DNA of 19,942 nucleotides from Kiritimatiellia bacterium (GTDB lineage: Bacteria > Verrucomicrobiota > Kiritimatiellia > SLAD01): positions 1 to 19,942 of the forward strand of contig SLLF01000036.1 of assembly GCA_007134175.1 (NCBI GenBank). Direction: 5' to 3'. Of this stretch, positions 1 through 7,915 are shown piece after piece. Both the position numbers and the translations under genes were made by a program. Position 1 is the first letter of the stretch. Each line of letters opens with the position of its first letter. A model generated the notes under the pieces. The model was not told the origin of the DNA. It did no database searches and saw only the letters and a program-made list of their open reading frames with translations.

Positions 1-85
1 GATGTATGAGCCACTTGTCAAACCCTGTTTTGCAAGGTTTGGAAAAACAGACCAGAGATCCTTCCAATCCCAGTAAACGCGATAA

Positions 86-157
86 GCCGGTCATTCCGAC
101 CGGAGTCCCGGTCACGCCGCCAGGCGGAGTATCGGGACGGAGTGGAGGAATCTCCTG
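86..157. repeat. Nested palindromic intergenic repeat
   Basis: Several nested inverted repeats fold this stretch on itself. ATTCC (93-97) can pair with GGAAT (147-151), GTCCCG (105-110) with CGGGAC (133-138), and CGCC (115-118) with GGCG (123-126). A local alternative is CCGGTC (87-92) with GACCGG (98-103). The outer sequence (TCATTCCGACCGGAG ... CGGAGTGGAGGAATCT) resembles a type of intergenic palindrome found dispersed in many bacterial genomes; that resemblance is from memory. There is no adjacent U-tract, so a terminator role is not supported. Confidence 0.5.
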
Positions 158-233
158 TTCCCGCCAGCCACCGGCCGCAATCAGGATAAGTCCAGCACGC
201 TTCCCAGTCACTAACCCGCCTGCACGGCCCTTC

Positions 234-261
234 TTGTTTTTTGATCACCAGCACTTATAGT
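234..261 (+). promoter_or_regulatory. Possible sigma-70-type promoter for the permease operon
   Basis: TTGTTT (234-239) is followed after 16 bp by TATAGT (256-261). This would start transcription near 268 and give a leader of about 45 nt before the ATG at 313. The -35 element is poor, and only sequence and position support the call. Confidence 0.3.
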
Positions 262-312
262 GTTGCCCATTGCGGGTAGCGGTCCGGCGACCTGCTGATA
301 TACCGTTTAGGC

Positions 313-1353
313 ATGGAACGTATTCATTATTTTATCCGTCGTCTACTGCTGGTGATCCCGACGTTTTTGGGGATCACGGTCAGCACGTTTCTAATTAGTC
401 AATTTGTGCCCGGCGGGCCGGTCGAACAGTATTTGCTGCAGATGCGGGCGCTGGGTGACGGGGCGTCGGGTGCCCTGCCTTCACAATCCATCGGCGAGGC
501 CCAACGCGCCGCGCTGGAAGCGCACTTCGGTTTTGACCGCCCGGTCATGGAACGCTACTGGAACTGGTTGTGGCATAACCGGATGGGCATGACGGTTTAT
601 TCTTACCGCTACACCAATAAGACCGTCTGGGAATTGATCCGCGAACGCTTCCCGGTATCACTGACGTTTGGCATTACCGGTTTCGTACTATCCTACCTGG
701 TCTGTATCCCGCTCGGCATTGCCAAGGCCCTGCGCAACGGCAGTCGGTTCGATATGGTGTCCAGCGTGCTGGTGTTCATTGGCTACGCCATTCCGGCGTT
801 TGCCTTCGGCATGTTGCTCAAGATGCTGTTCGCGGGCACGGTGGATCACTTCTGGGACATTTTCCCGATCGGCGGTTTCCGCTCGGATCACTGGGCTGAT
901 CTCTCGTTCTGGGAGCGCGTGCACGATCAGTTCAAGCATATGTTCCTGCCGGTCTTGTGTTACGTGATCGGCAACTTTGCCGTGCTGACCCTGCTGATGA
1001 AGAACGCCTTGTTGGAACAGATCGGCCAGGACTATATCCGCACCGTGCTGGCCAAAGGCGGCAGTATGAAACGGGCCGTCTGGGGCCACGCCTTGCGCAA
1101 TGCGTTGATCCCGATCGCGACGGGGTTCGGCGGTATCTTGACCGTAATGTTCGCCGGGTCGGTCTTGATCGAAAAGGTGTTCGATATCCCCGGCATGGGA
1201 CTGCTGAGCCTGGACGCCGTGGTGACCCGTGACTACATGGTCTTCATGGGCATCGTCGCCATCACCTCGCTACTGGCGTTGCTCGGTCAAATCCTGTCGG
1301 ACTTCTGCTATGTATTGATTGATCCGCGCATCAACTTTGAAGGGGAAAGCTGA
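313..1353 (+). CDS. yejB: ABC transporter permease, YejB-like (oligopeptide/microcin C type)
   Basis: This is an inner-membrane permease subunit of a DppB/YejB-type peptide importer, 346 residues long (E. coli YejB is about 364). It starts with a short cytoplasmic segment (MERIHYFIRR) and a first membrane helix, then a long periplasmic loop, then about five more helices. The EAA-type coupling loop for the ATPase is visible near residues 238-262 (DYIRTVLAKGGSMKRAVWGHALRNAL, interrupted here only by spelling), followed by the IPIATG helix. The C-terminus ends in DPRINFEGES, typical of YejB. The downstream yejE-like start lies one base after this stop, so the two form an operon. The Shine-Dalgarno site is weak (only AGG just before the ATG). 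No ATPase or binding protein is visible in the window. Confidence 0.9.
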   Translation: MERIHYFIRRLLLVIPTFLGITVSTFLISQFVPGGPVEQYLLQMRALGDGASGALPSQSIGEAQRAALEAHFGFDRPVMERYWNWLWHNRMGMTVYSYRYTNKTVWELIRERFPVSLTFGITGFVLSYLVCIPLGIAKALRNGSRFDMVSSVLVFIGYAIPAFAFGMLLKMLFAGTVDHFWDIFPIGGFRSDHWADLSFWERVHDQFKHMFLPVLCYVIGNFAVLTLLMKNALLEQIGQDYIRTVLAKGGSMKRAVWGHALRNALIPIATGFGGILTVMFAGSVLIEKVFDIPGMGLLSLDAVVTRDYMVFMGIVAITSLLALLGQILSDFCYVLIDPRINFEGES

Positions 1354-1354
1354 G

Positions 1355-2956
1355 ATGTTGCGTTGGCGCCTGAATCCCATTACCCGCAAGCGGTTGCGCC
1401 GGTTCCGCTCCATGCGCCGCGCGTGGTGGTCGCTATGGTTACTGGCCAGCCTGTACGGCATCAGTCTTTTCTCGAACTTCATCGCCAACGATCTGCCCCT
1501 GTGGGTCCGCTTCGAGGGCCGTACCTATTTCCCGATCCTGCGCTTCTATCCTGAAAGTGAATTCACCGGCGGCGACCGCCACACCCGGCCGGACTACAAG
1601 GCGTTGAACGAACACCCGCTGTTCGCTGACGAGCCCGGTAACTTCATGGTGTTCCCGCCCGTCCCCTACAGCCCGCACACCATTATCCCGCCGCACGCTA
1701 TCGCGGTGCCGGACGAGGTCTTGGTGACGATTGAGCGCCTGGAGCGGGTCGGGACGATCGACTTCACGGAAGAGTTGGAAATCCGGCGAGCGCACCACGT
1801 CGCCGCCCTGCTGGATGCGACCGATGATGCAGCCATACGCGGATCGACCCTGGCGGAACAGCTACCGTTGCCGGGCGGTTTCATTGCCGCCGTGTCCGAC
1901 CGCTTTGCCAACCAGTCCATGTTGGCATATCGGTCCGATTCGTTCACGCTCGATTCCGGTGCAACGCTACAATTGCAGTTGAGCGCCTTCGCCCCCGGCG
2001 CTCAACCACCACGCTTTATGCGGGTCACCTTGCGCGAGCAGTTGGCACCCACCGATGTCACCGTCAATCGACTCTATGTGTCGCCCGACCGAACGGACGA
2101 ACCGCTGCCCGAATATATCGCCGCCCCGTTCAGCCCGGAGCAGCGCGCTGTGATCCGCGAGAACATTGCGCAACGGTTTGACGGGGCCGTAGCAGACCTG
2201 CGCCTTGAAACACCCGGCGGTTTGTTCCGTGTGCGCTATGAAAAAGAGGTGGTTACGTATCCGTTCCGACCCACTCGCGCTCATCCGTTGGGACTGGATG
2301 CTTCGGGCCGTGACGTGCGACCGCACATTCTGTATGCGCTGCGGACGTCGCTGTCGTTCGGGCTGGTGCTGGTGGCGGCGACTATGTTGATCGGCGTTGT
2401 GATGGGCGCGTTGCAGGGCTATTTCGGTGGCTGGCTGGACATCACCGCCCAGCGTTTAATCGAGATTTGGTCCGCCTTGCCGTTTTTGTACATCATCATC
2501 CTGCTCGGCTCCATCTACGGACGCAGCTTCACCTTGCTGCTGATCTGCTACGGTATCTTCAACTGGATCGCCATTTCCTACTACATGCGGGCGGAGTTTC
2601 TGCGTTTGCGCAAACAGCCTTTCGTCGAGGCGGCCCGGGTGGCGGGCCTGCGGCCGCACCGTATCATCTTCAAACATATCCTGCCCAACGGCCTCGTCCC
2701 GATCATTACCTTCTTCCCTTTTTCACTCGTCGGGGCCATCGGCTCACTGGCGGCACTAGACTACCTCGGCTTCGGTCTGCCGGCCACCGCACCGAGCTGG
2801 GGCGCGCTGCTGGCCCAGGCGCAGGAGTTTCGTTACGCCTGGTGGCTGGTCCTTTACCCTTCGCTGGCGCTGTTCATCGTCATCCTGCTCGGCGTCTTCA
2901 TCGGCGAAGGCGCGCGCGCCGCCTTCGATCCGCGCGCGGACAGCCGGTTAGAATAA
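1355..2956 (+). CDS. yejE: ABC transporter permease, YejE-like, with large periplasmic insertion
   Basis: This is the second permease subunit of the peptide importer. I chose the ATG at 1355 because AAGGGG precedes it and the protein then begins as YejE does (arginine-rich segment, then helix 1 SLWLLASLYGISLFS at 26-40). Family sequence runs through VRFEGRTYFPIL (51-62) and resumes at THPLG-like AHPLGLDASGRDV (309-321). The membrane core follows, with the EAA loop at 425-446 (EAARVAGLRPHRIIFKHILP split by family convention) and the C-terminal ARAAFDPR. Between about 112 and 305 lie roughly 190 residues absent from E. coli YejE (about 341 aa in total), rich in Pro, Ala and beta-prone sequence, probably periplasmic. 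Frame and composition are continuous, so this is not a frameshift artefact. Confidence 0.88.
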   Translation: MLRWRLNPITRKRLRRFRSMRRAWWSLWLLASLYGISLFSNFIANDLPLWVRFEGRTYFPILRFYPESEFTGGDRHTRPDYKALNEHPLFADEPGNFMVFPPVPYSPHTIIPPHAIAVPDEVLVTIERLERVGTIDFTEELEIRRAHHVAALLDATDDAAIRGSTLAEQLPLPGGFIAAVSDRFANQSMLAYRSDSFTLDSGATLQLQLSAFAPGAQPPRFMRVTLREQLAPTDVTVNRLYVSPDRTDEPLPEYIAAPFSPEQRAVIRENIAQRFDGAVADLRLETPGGLFRVRYEKEVVTYPFRPTRAHPLGLDASGRDVRPHILYALRTSLSFGLVLVAATMLIGVVMGALQGYFGGWLDITAQRLIEIWSALPFLYIIILLGSIYGRSFTLLLICYGIFNWIAISYYMRAEFLRLRKQPFVEAARVAGLRPHRIIFKHILPNGLVPIITFFPFSLVGAIGSLAALDYLGFGLPATAPSWGALLAQAQEFRYAWWLVLYPSLALFIVILLGVFIGEGARAAFDPRADSRLE

Positions 2957-2960
2957 AAAC

Positions 2961-2998
2961 TTGCACTTCTGGTCTCCATTATGGTTATATTATTATAT
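2961..2998 (+). promoter_or_regulatory. Possible promoter/operator of the toxin-antitoxin operon
   Basis: TTGCAC (2961-2966) and TATATT (2986-2991) form a possible -35/-10 pair with a long 19-bp spacer. The start of transcription would fall at or next to the ATG at 2997, implying a leaderless or almost leaderless mRNA. The interrupted palindrome ATAT-n4-ATAT (2987-2998) overlaps this site and could be an autoregulatory operator. No Shine-Dalgarno sequence precedes the ATG. Confidence 0.35.
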
Positions 2999-3245
2999 GA
3001 AACTAACCACAGTTACCTTTACGGAAGCTAAGGCTAACCTGTCGCGCTATGGGCGGATGGCAGAAAAAGGACAAAAGACGCTCGTGCTTAAGCACCGTCG
3101 CTCGGCCTTCTTGATCGCTCCGGTTGCACCGGCTCTGCAGGCGCGCCCCAAAAAACCGGGCCTTGCCTGCGGGCAAATCCATTTAGCGCCAGACTTTGAT
3201 AAGACACCGGAAGATGTGGTCCGGCTATTTGAGAGCGCTTCGTGA
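2997..3245 (+). CDS. Type II antitoxin, Phd/YefM family
   Basis: This 82-residue protein is probably the antitoxin that binds the PIN toxin encoded next and represses their shared promoter. The N-terminus (MKLTTVTFTEAKANLSRYGRM split at the family's first helix) shows the Phd/YefM dimerisation and DNA-binding fold: beta strand, EAKANL helix, then the strand KTLVLKHRRSAFLIAP. The C-terminal tail, LAPDFDKTPEDVVRLFES, is the usual acidic toxin-wrapping segment. I prefer the ATG at 2997 to an upstream TTG at 2961 because the family pattern begins exactly there. The last four bases (GTGA, 3242-3245) overlap the toxin start, indicating translational coupling. Confidence 0.85.
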   Translation: MKLTTVTFTEAKANLSRYGRMAEKGQKTLVLKHRRSAFLIAPVAPALQARPKKPGLACGQIHLAPDFDKTPEDVVRLFESAS

Positions 3246-3628
3246 AGGCGCTGCTGGACACCAGTGTATTGCTATGGTGGCTGGGCGATCCAGCAGCGAT
3301 TCCCGACACCCTGCTGGATGAGCTCAAAGATGACGAATCGATCATCTGGTTCAGTCAGGTTTCCCTCCTCGAAATCCAGATCAAAGTCGGCATTGGAAAG
3401 CTGCGACTCGATTTTTCCGTAGACCAGATTCCCGAGCTGGCTGATCAATCCGGTCTGACAGTACTGCCCCTTAGTAACGAAGCGATCTTCACGCTGCCGA
3501 AGCTGCCGGATGTTCATCGTGATCCCTTTGATCGCCTGCTCGTTTGTGAAGCCATTCAACAGGGCGTACCGCTCATCACACCAGATAAAACATTGCGCCG
3601 CTATCCTGTCCGTGTGCGCTGGGACTGA
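3242..3628 (+). CDS. Type II toxin, PIN-domain ribonuclease (VapC-like, Sll0205-like)
   Basis: This 128-residue PIN-domain protein is a probable Mg-dependent endoribonuclease toxin. The four acidic positions of the fold are visible: D6 in LLDTSVLLWWL, E44 in SLLEIQIK, D94/D97 in HRDPFDRLLVCEA, and D115 in LITPDKTL. The pattern LDTSVLLWWL together with HRDPFDR is typical of the PIN subfamily that pairs with Phd/YefM-like antitoxins. It starts with GTG and overlaps the antitoxin stop by four bases. The pair sits between the permease operon and an outer-membrane protein gene, a usual place for an acquired TA module. Confidence 0.88.
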   Translation: MKALLDTSVLLWWLGDPAAIPDTLLDELKDDESIIWFSQVSLLEIQIKVGIGKLRLDFSVDQIPELADQSGLTVLPLSNEAIFTLPKLPDVHRDPFDRLLVCEAIQQGVPLITPDKTLRRYPVRVRWD

Positions 3629-3728
3629 TCAGAATATTGAATCTGCGTGGGACAGAGCGGGCCAAAAAACGTTGCACACGCGTCGACACCGCCTTAAGCT
3701 GCAGGCAGGAAAAATAGAGGAGGTAAAT

Positions 3729-4499
3729 ATGGGTTATTCAAAGAAAATTCTGCGGGTGCTACTGACCATTGGCATTGTGCCCGCGTTCACCGTGCTTGCG
3801 GACGCTGATGAATCAGAACCAAGCTGGGCCTCCACGCTCAATGCGGGTTTAACTTGGACCGATGGCAATAGCGACTCGCTGCGATTGAATGTGGGCTGGT
3901 TGTGGGAAGGCGAAAAACCAACCCTCGGCGCCATGCGGGCAGGGGTAACCGGCAACTATGGAAAAAGCCGTCCGGATCCGGATGACGAAGGTCGTCGGGC
4001 CAGCCGGGAAACAGATGTGGAGAACGTCAGAGCTTTTCTTCAAGCGCAACGCGACTTATCTGCGCGCACCTATGCCTCGTTTAACCTCTCAGCGTTTTAT
4101 GACGGCCAGGCACTCGTGGATTACCGCTTTATCATCGGTCCCGGCTTAGGCGCGAAGATTTACAACCGACACGATGTCCGGGTGAAGATCGAAATCGGTC
4201 CCTCCTACCTCATCGAGAAGGTCGACGGCGTGCGTGACGATTATCCGGTCGTGCGTCTGGCGGAACGGCTTGATTGGCGGATCAGCGAGACCGCGCGCCT
4301 GTGGCAGGAGGTGGAATACCTGCCCACCGCCGACGATTTTTCCGATTATCTGCTCCTCTCGGAAGTGGGGATCGATGTCGCGATCAACAAACGCTTCAGT
4401 TGGCAGACCACGTTGCAAAGTGCCTACGATGCGTCGCCGGCCGAGGATCGTGAACGCCATGACCTGAGCCTGGTCGCCAGCCTGGCCTACCGCCTATAG
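3729..4499 (+). CDS. DUF481 family outer-membrane beta-barrel protein
   Basis: This 256-residue secreted protein has an N-terminal signal peptide (positively charged SKK, hydrophobic core ILRVLLTIGIVPAFTV, likely cleavage after VLA near residue 25). The mature part opens with WASTLNAGLTWTDGNSDSLRL, the DUF481 (YdiY-like) signature of alternating beta strands with a GNSDS turn. The rest is alternating strands and polar turns, ending in an aromatic/hydrophobic strand (SLVASLAYRL) as outer-membrane barrels do. The start is set by an excellent Shine-Dalgarno site, GAGGAGGT (3717-3724), four bases before the ATG; the longer open frame upstream overlaps the toxin gene and is not used. The function of DUF481 proteins is unknown. 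Confidence 0.82.
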   Translation: MGYSKKILRVLLTIGIVPAFTVLADADESEPSWASTLNAGLTWTDGNSDSLRLNVGWLWEGEKPTLGAMRAGVTGNYGKSRPDPDDEGRRASRETDVENVRAFLQAQRDLSARTYASFNLSAFYDGQALVDYRFIIGPGLGAKIYNRHDVRVKIEIGPSYLIEKVDGVRDDYPVVRLAERLDWRISETARLWQEVEYLPTADDFSDYLLLSEVGIDVAINKRFSWQTTLQSAYDASPAEDRERHDLSLVASLAYRL

Positions 4500-4519
4500 A
4501 CCACCACTGCGCGTAAACC

Positions 4520-6064
4520 ATGCAAAACTTGGCCAAGGTCTATTCGGGCGCCGTTTATGGCGTTGATGCGTACGAGGTGGAGATCGAGGTCAACGCCGGG
4601 GGCGGCGAACCCAAGACGATCGTCGTCGGCCTTCCTGATGCAGCCGTTAAGGAAAGCTCGGACCGCGTCTGGACCGCCCTGGCCAATTCAGGGTTCGCCC
4701 CGCCAATGGGCCGGACCACGGTCAATCTCGCACCAGCAGATGTGAAAAAGGAAGGGCCCAGCTTTGATTTACCGATTGCGCTGGGTATGCTCGCGGCCCA
4801 GGGGGATATTGATGGCGAGCAATTGGCGCAGTACGCTGTGATCGGGGAACTGGCCCTGAGCGGCCGGGTACGCCGGATCAAAGGGGTGCTGCCCATTGCG
4901 TTGCAAGTCGCCCGCAGCGGACTGCGCGGGTTTCTAGTGCCGACCGAAAACGCCGAAGAAGCGGCGGTCGTCAAGGGGCTGCCCGTTTTCCCGGTCAAGT
5001 CCTTGCGCCAAGCGGCGGATTTTATCCAAGGCCAGGTGACGATCCCGTCGTTGGCGATGGATATGGCGGAGGTATTCGAGCAGCACGATCATTACGAGGA
5101 GGATTTTTCCGACGTCAAAGGACAGGAATATGCCAAGCGCGCCTTGGAAGTAGCGGTAGCGGGTGGACACAATATCCTCGCCATTGGCCCGCCGGGCACC
5201 GGCAAGACGATGCTGGCTAAGCGCGTGGCATCGATCCTGCCGCCGATGAATTTAGACGAGGCGCTGGAAGTGACCAAAATCCACAGCATTGCCGGCACCT
5301 TGCAGGCGCATCAGGCCTTGCTCGTGCGACGGCCGTACCGTGCGCCGCACCACACGATTTCCGACGCGGGCCTGCTGGGGGGCGGCTCCCATCCGCAACC
5401 CGGCGAAGTCAGTTTAGCTCATCGCGGTGTGCTCTTTCTGGACGAGCTGCCGGAGTTCCATCGTAACGTGCTGGAAGTACTGCGGCAACCGCTGGAGGAT
5501 GGACAGGTTACGATTGCCCGGGCTGCGGTGACGGTCACCTTTCCCAGCCGCTTCATGCTGGTTGCCGCCATGAATCCTTGCCCCTGCGGATTTTATGGAG
5601 ACCCACACAATCAATGCCGCTGCACGCCGCTGCAGATTCAGCGCTACCACAACAAGATATCCGGACCGCTGCTGGACCGGATCGACATCCATCTGGAAGT
5701 ACCGGCCGTGCGCTACCAGGAACTCTCCGCCAGCCAGCGCGGGGAGACCTCGGTTGTCATTCGTGAGCGGGTGCTGGCGGCACGCGCCGTCCAGCAGGAA
5801 CGCTTCAAGAAGATGCGCGGGGTGCACTGCAATGCCGACATGCGGCCCCGCCAACTGCAGGAAACCGTCCGCTTGGAGGCGGACGCAGAGCAATTGTTGA
5901 AGATGGCCATCACGGAACTCAATTTCAGCGCCCGGGCGTACGACCGCATTCTTAAAGTCGCCCGCACCATCGCCGATTTAGATCAGGCGACCGAAACCGT
6001 ACGCGCGGAACATGTCTCGGAAGCGATCCAGTACCGGACGTTGGACCGGCAAATGTGGACGTGA
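4520..6064 (+). CDS. comM: ComM/YifB family AAA+ ATPase (Mg-chelatase-like)
   Basis: This is a 514-residue full-length member of the family whose best-known member, ComM, is a hexameric helicase promoting branch migration in natural transformation. Domain order is an N-terminal Lon-S5-like ChlI domain (about 1-170, with KESSDRVWTAL and VNLAPADVKKEGPSFDLPIA split by family blocks), an AAA+ Mg-chelatase domain with Walker A GPPGTGKT (223-230) and Walker B VLFLDE (304-309), then the C-terminal domain (about 415-510). A CPC...CRC cluster (C354, C356, C366, C368) may bind metal. It starts 20 bp after the DUF481 stop with no obvious Shine-Dalgarno site. Its presence alone does not show natural competence, since the family is very widespread. 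Confidence 0.93.
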   Translation: MQNLAKVYSGAVYGVDAYEVEIEVNAGGGEPKTIVVGLPDAAVKESSDRVWTALANSGFAPPMGRTTVNLAPADVKKEGPSFDLPIALGMLAAQGDIDGEQLAQYAVIGELALSGRVRRIKGVLPIALQVARSGLRGFLVPTENAEEAAVVKGLPVFPVKSLRQAADFIQGQVTIPSLAMDMAEVFEQHDHYEEDFSDVKGQEYAKRALEVAVAGGHNILAIGPPGTGKTMLAKRVASILPPMNLDEALEVTKIHSIAGTLQAHQALLVRRPYRAPHHTISDAGLLGGGSHPQPGEVSLAHRGVLFLDELPEFHRNVLEVLRQPLEDGQVTIARAAVTVTFPSRFMLVAAMNPCPCGFYGDPHNQCRCTPLQIQRYHNKISGPLLDRIDIHLEVPAVRYQELSASQRGETSVVIRERVLAARAVQQERFKKMRGVHCNADMRPRQLQETVRLEADAEQLLKMAITELNFSARAYDRILKVARTIADLDQATETVRAEHVSEAIQYRTLDRQMWT

Positions 6065-6160
6065 GCGGAATAACCGCCACGCTCGCACCGGCTGGCCCCA
6101 ACGGGGCCAGCTACAGCAGACGGGGTACGGTCTACATAGGACTCCGCCGGGCGGGGTGTA
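6065..6160. terminator. Convergent intergenic hairpins between comM and uvrC
   Basis: Two hairpins lie between the converging genes. GCTGGCCCC (6091-6099) pairs perfectly with GGGGCCAGC (6103-6111) over a 3-nt loop, and ACTCCGC pairs with GCGGGGT (within 6141-6157, one G-U). Neither is followed by a run of T on either strand, so Rho-independent termination is only a guess from their position. Confidence 0.4.
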
Positions 6161-7696
6161 TTAAAGCTCAGGCGGTGCGGCTCGGCGGGTGCTGTAATGG
6201 CTGAGCGTTTCCTTGATGAGGCCGGCCATGGCCGGACCGACGCCGGGCACGGCCTGCAGCTCTTCCACCGAGGCGCGCCGCAGCCGGGCGACCGACCCAA
6301 AATGCCCCAGCACCTGCTGCTTGCGTTTCGCGCCGATACCGGGCACCTCGTCCAGTAGCGACTCGCGCATTTTTTTGAGACGCAGGCGGCGATGATAGGT
6401 CAAGGCGAACCGGTGCGCTTCGTCCCGGATCCGCTTGCAGATCTTGATGGCATGACCGTCTGCCGGCAACTGAATCGGCCCGCGGCCGACCGGCTCACAG
6501 GGGTGGTCCGGGTCTTCGCGGGCTAAATCCATCGGGTATAGCTCTTCGAAGCGCTTGGCCAGGCCCACGGCCGGTAACGCCTGTAATCCCAGTGCGTCCA
6601 GCTCCGCCCGGGCCGCCCGTAGCTGAGTGATGCCGCCGTCGACGATCACCAAGTCTGGTAGCGCCGCTTTCTCCGCCACCAGCCGTCCGTAGCGTCGCCG
6701 GATAACCTCGGCCATCATGCGCGGGTCGTCACTGCCTTCCACGGTTTTGATGCGAAATAAACGGTAGCGGTTGCGTTGCGGCATCCCGTCGACCGCACAG
6801 ACCATACTGCCCACGGCAAAGGTACCGGAAATATTCGAAATATCGTAGGTTTCAATCACGCGCGGCGGAGTGGCCAAATCCAGGATGGTTTGTAATTCGC
6901 GCACACCGGCCCGCGCCTCATCGGTTTTCAGCTCCAACGATTTGGTGCCGCGAATGCGGCGTTTGACCGCGTCCTTCAGTAGAAAGAGCGTATCACGCAG
7001 CGCAGCCGCCCGCTCGAAATCGCGGGCGGCTGCCGCCTCCTCCATAGCGGCCTGAATCGCCTGCAAGTGTTCCGGTCGCTCGCCGCGCATAAAGGCCAGG
7101 GCCTCGTCCACCCGGGCGCGATAGGCTGCGGGCGTGATCCGGGCGATGCAGGGGGCGGTGCAGAAGCGGATCACATCGTTCAAGCAATGGCGATGATCCT
7201 CCGGCCCCGGCTCCCGCGGTCGACAGACGCGCAGCCCAAAGGTCTTCTCCACGTATTCCTTGGCGGCATAGGCGGCCGCCGAATTAGCATAGGGTCCAAA
7301 ATAGATGGCCTGGTCCGACTTGCGCAACCGGACCGTGGTGAAACGCGGGAACGGCTCCGCCGGATCCACGCGCAGCAGCAGGAACCGTTTGTCGTCGCGG
7401 AACAGCACGTTGTAGCGCGGCCGGTATTCCTTGATCAGGCGACCCTCGGTCAGAGTGGCTTCCGCGTCGTTGCGCAACACCAGGACGTCGAAGTCCGCAA
7501 TCTGCCGGATCAAACCGCGCAATTTCGGTTCCGCCGAGCGCAGCGTACCTTGGCGGAAATAAGACCGCACCCGGTTGCGCAGGGAGGTCGCTTTACCGAC
7601 GTATATGATTTTGCCGTGCCGGTCGCGCATGAAATAGACACCGGGCTCGTGCGGCAACATCTGCAACTTCTTCTTCACCACGTCCGGAATCTTCAT
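6161..7696 (-). CDS. uvrC: Excinuclease UvrC, compact form
   Basis: This is the nuclease of UvrABC nucleotide-excision repair. At 511 residues it is about 100 shorter than E. coli UvrC (610). Visible parts are the GIY-YIG domain (GVY 19-21, YVG 32-34, E84 in TEGRLIKEYRPRYN), four cysteines matching the Fe-S ligands (C158, C171, C179, C183), the UVR helix pair (about 212-240), the RNase-H-like domain with the D-D-H triad (D285 in YDISNIS, D353 in IVDGG, H428 in DEAHRFA), and C-terminal helix-hairpin-helix repeats (VPGIGAKRKQ and VPGVGPAMAG). The missing sequence lies between the UVR motif and DISN (about 240-280). I chose the ATG at 7696 over an upstream GTG because the family begins near it. 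Confidence 0.92.
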   Translation of the reverse strand: MKIPDVVKKKLQMLPHEPGVYFMRDRHGKIIYVGKATSLRNRVRSYFRQGTLRSAEPKLRGLIRQIADFDVLVLRNDAEATLTEGRLIKEYRPRYNVLFRDDKRFLLLRVDPAEPFPRFTTVRLRKSDQAIYFGPYANSAAAYAAKEYVEKTFGLRVCRPREPGPEDHRHCLNDVIRFCTAPCIARITPAAYRARVDEALAFMRGERPEHLQAIQAAMEEAAAARDFERAAALRDTLFLLKDAVKRRIRGTKSLELKTDEARAGVRELQTILDLATPPRVIETYDISNISGTFAVGSMVCAVDGMPQRNRYRLFRIKTVEGSDDPRMMAEVIRRRYGRLVAEKAALPDLVIVDGGITQLRAARAELDALGLQALPAVGLAKRFEELYPMDLAREDPDHPCEPVGRGPIQLPADGHAIKICKRIRDEAHRFALTYHRRLRLKKMRESLLDEVPGIGAKRKQQVLGHFGSVARLRRASVEELQAVPGVGPAMAGLIKETLSHYSTRRAAPPEL

Positions 7697-7702
7697 GCGT
7701 CT

Positions 7703-7711
7703 ACCATAGCA
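7703..7711 (-). promoter_or_regulatory. Possible extended -10 promoter of uvrC
   Basis: On the minus strand TGCTATGGT matches an extended -10 element (TGnTAnnnT). It ends only six bases before the uvrC ATG, so the transcript would be nearly leaderless. There is no recognisable Shine-Dalgarno site and no good -35 box. The evidence is weak. Confidence 0.25.
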
Positions 7712-7783
7712 CACAAGCTACGATCCCGAAATTCTGCATCTCATCCCGCGTGAGTGACTGGAAGTCCGGTGAGAAATGCGGGT

Positions 7784-7792
7784 TAACGGCAA
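7784..7792 (+). repeat. Left 9-bp target-site duplication
   Basis: TAACGGCAA immediately precedes the left terminal inverted repeat and recurs exactly at 8435-8443, immediately after the right one. This is the direct repeat expected from staggered cutting during transposition. Joining the flanks restores a plausible empty site reading ...GGT-TAACGGCAA-GGGCC... Confidence 0.8.
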
Positions 7793-7810
7793 GGGCGCAT
7801 ATCACTTCTG
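7793..7810 (+). repeat. Left terminal inverted repeat of the S23 unit
   Basis: GGGCGCATATCACTTCTG is an exact reverse complement of 8417-8434. Similarity weakens immediately inward, which marks the boundary of the repeat. Confidence 0.85.
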
Positions 7811-7869
7811 GTGGTATTCGATTGTCACGGCGCTTGTTTCCATTCCAAATGTTGAATAGAGTGCAATGA

Positions 7870-7888
7870 CGAATGACGAAACACCCAA
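7870..7888 (+). repeat. Left subterminal inverted repeat
   Basis: CGAATGACGAAACACCCAA is matched by the reverse complement of 8338-8356 with one mismatch in 19. The first half is also locally duplicated (AATGACGAATGACGAA). It lies just upstream of the S23-type gene and may be part of its transcription signals or a recognition site of the mobile unit. Confidence 0.75.
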
Positions 7889-7915
7889 GCCCGAAAGAAG
7901 CTCGAAGCACGAATA

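Larger units (their letters stand above)
1..312. other. Non-coding leader region with hairpin repeat and possible promoter
   Basis: I see no convincing gene here. The open frames on both strands have low-complexity, proline/arginine-rich translations with no family resemblance. A 7-bp inverted repeat, CTGTTTT (25-31) with AAAACAG (44-50), lies near the left edge. A nested hairpin repeat follows at about 86-157 (separate entry). A possible promoter for the permease operon lies near 234-261 (separate entry). Confidence 0.6.

Noticed and set aside
186..214. Similarity between CTTCCCAGTCACTAACCCGC near the left edge and the minus strand of 7741-7790
   Set aside because: Only a partial match over about 20 bases, with no repeat structure; probably chance.
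6..260. Open frames on both strands left of the permeases
   Set aside because: No family similarity, no Shine-Dalgarno site, and they run through a hairpin repeat; they look like chance frames.
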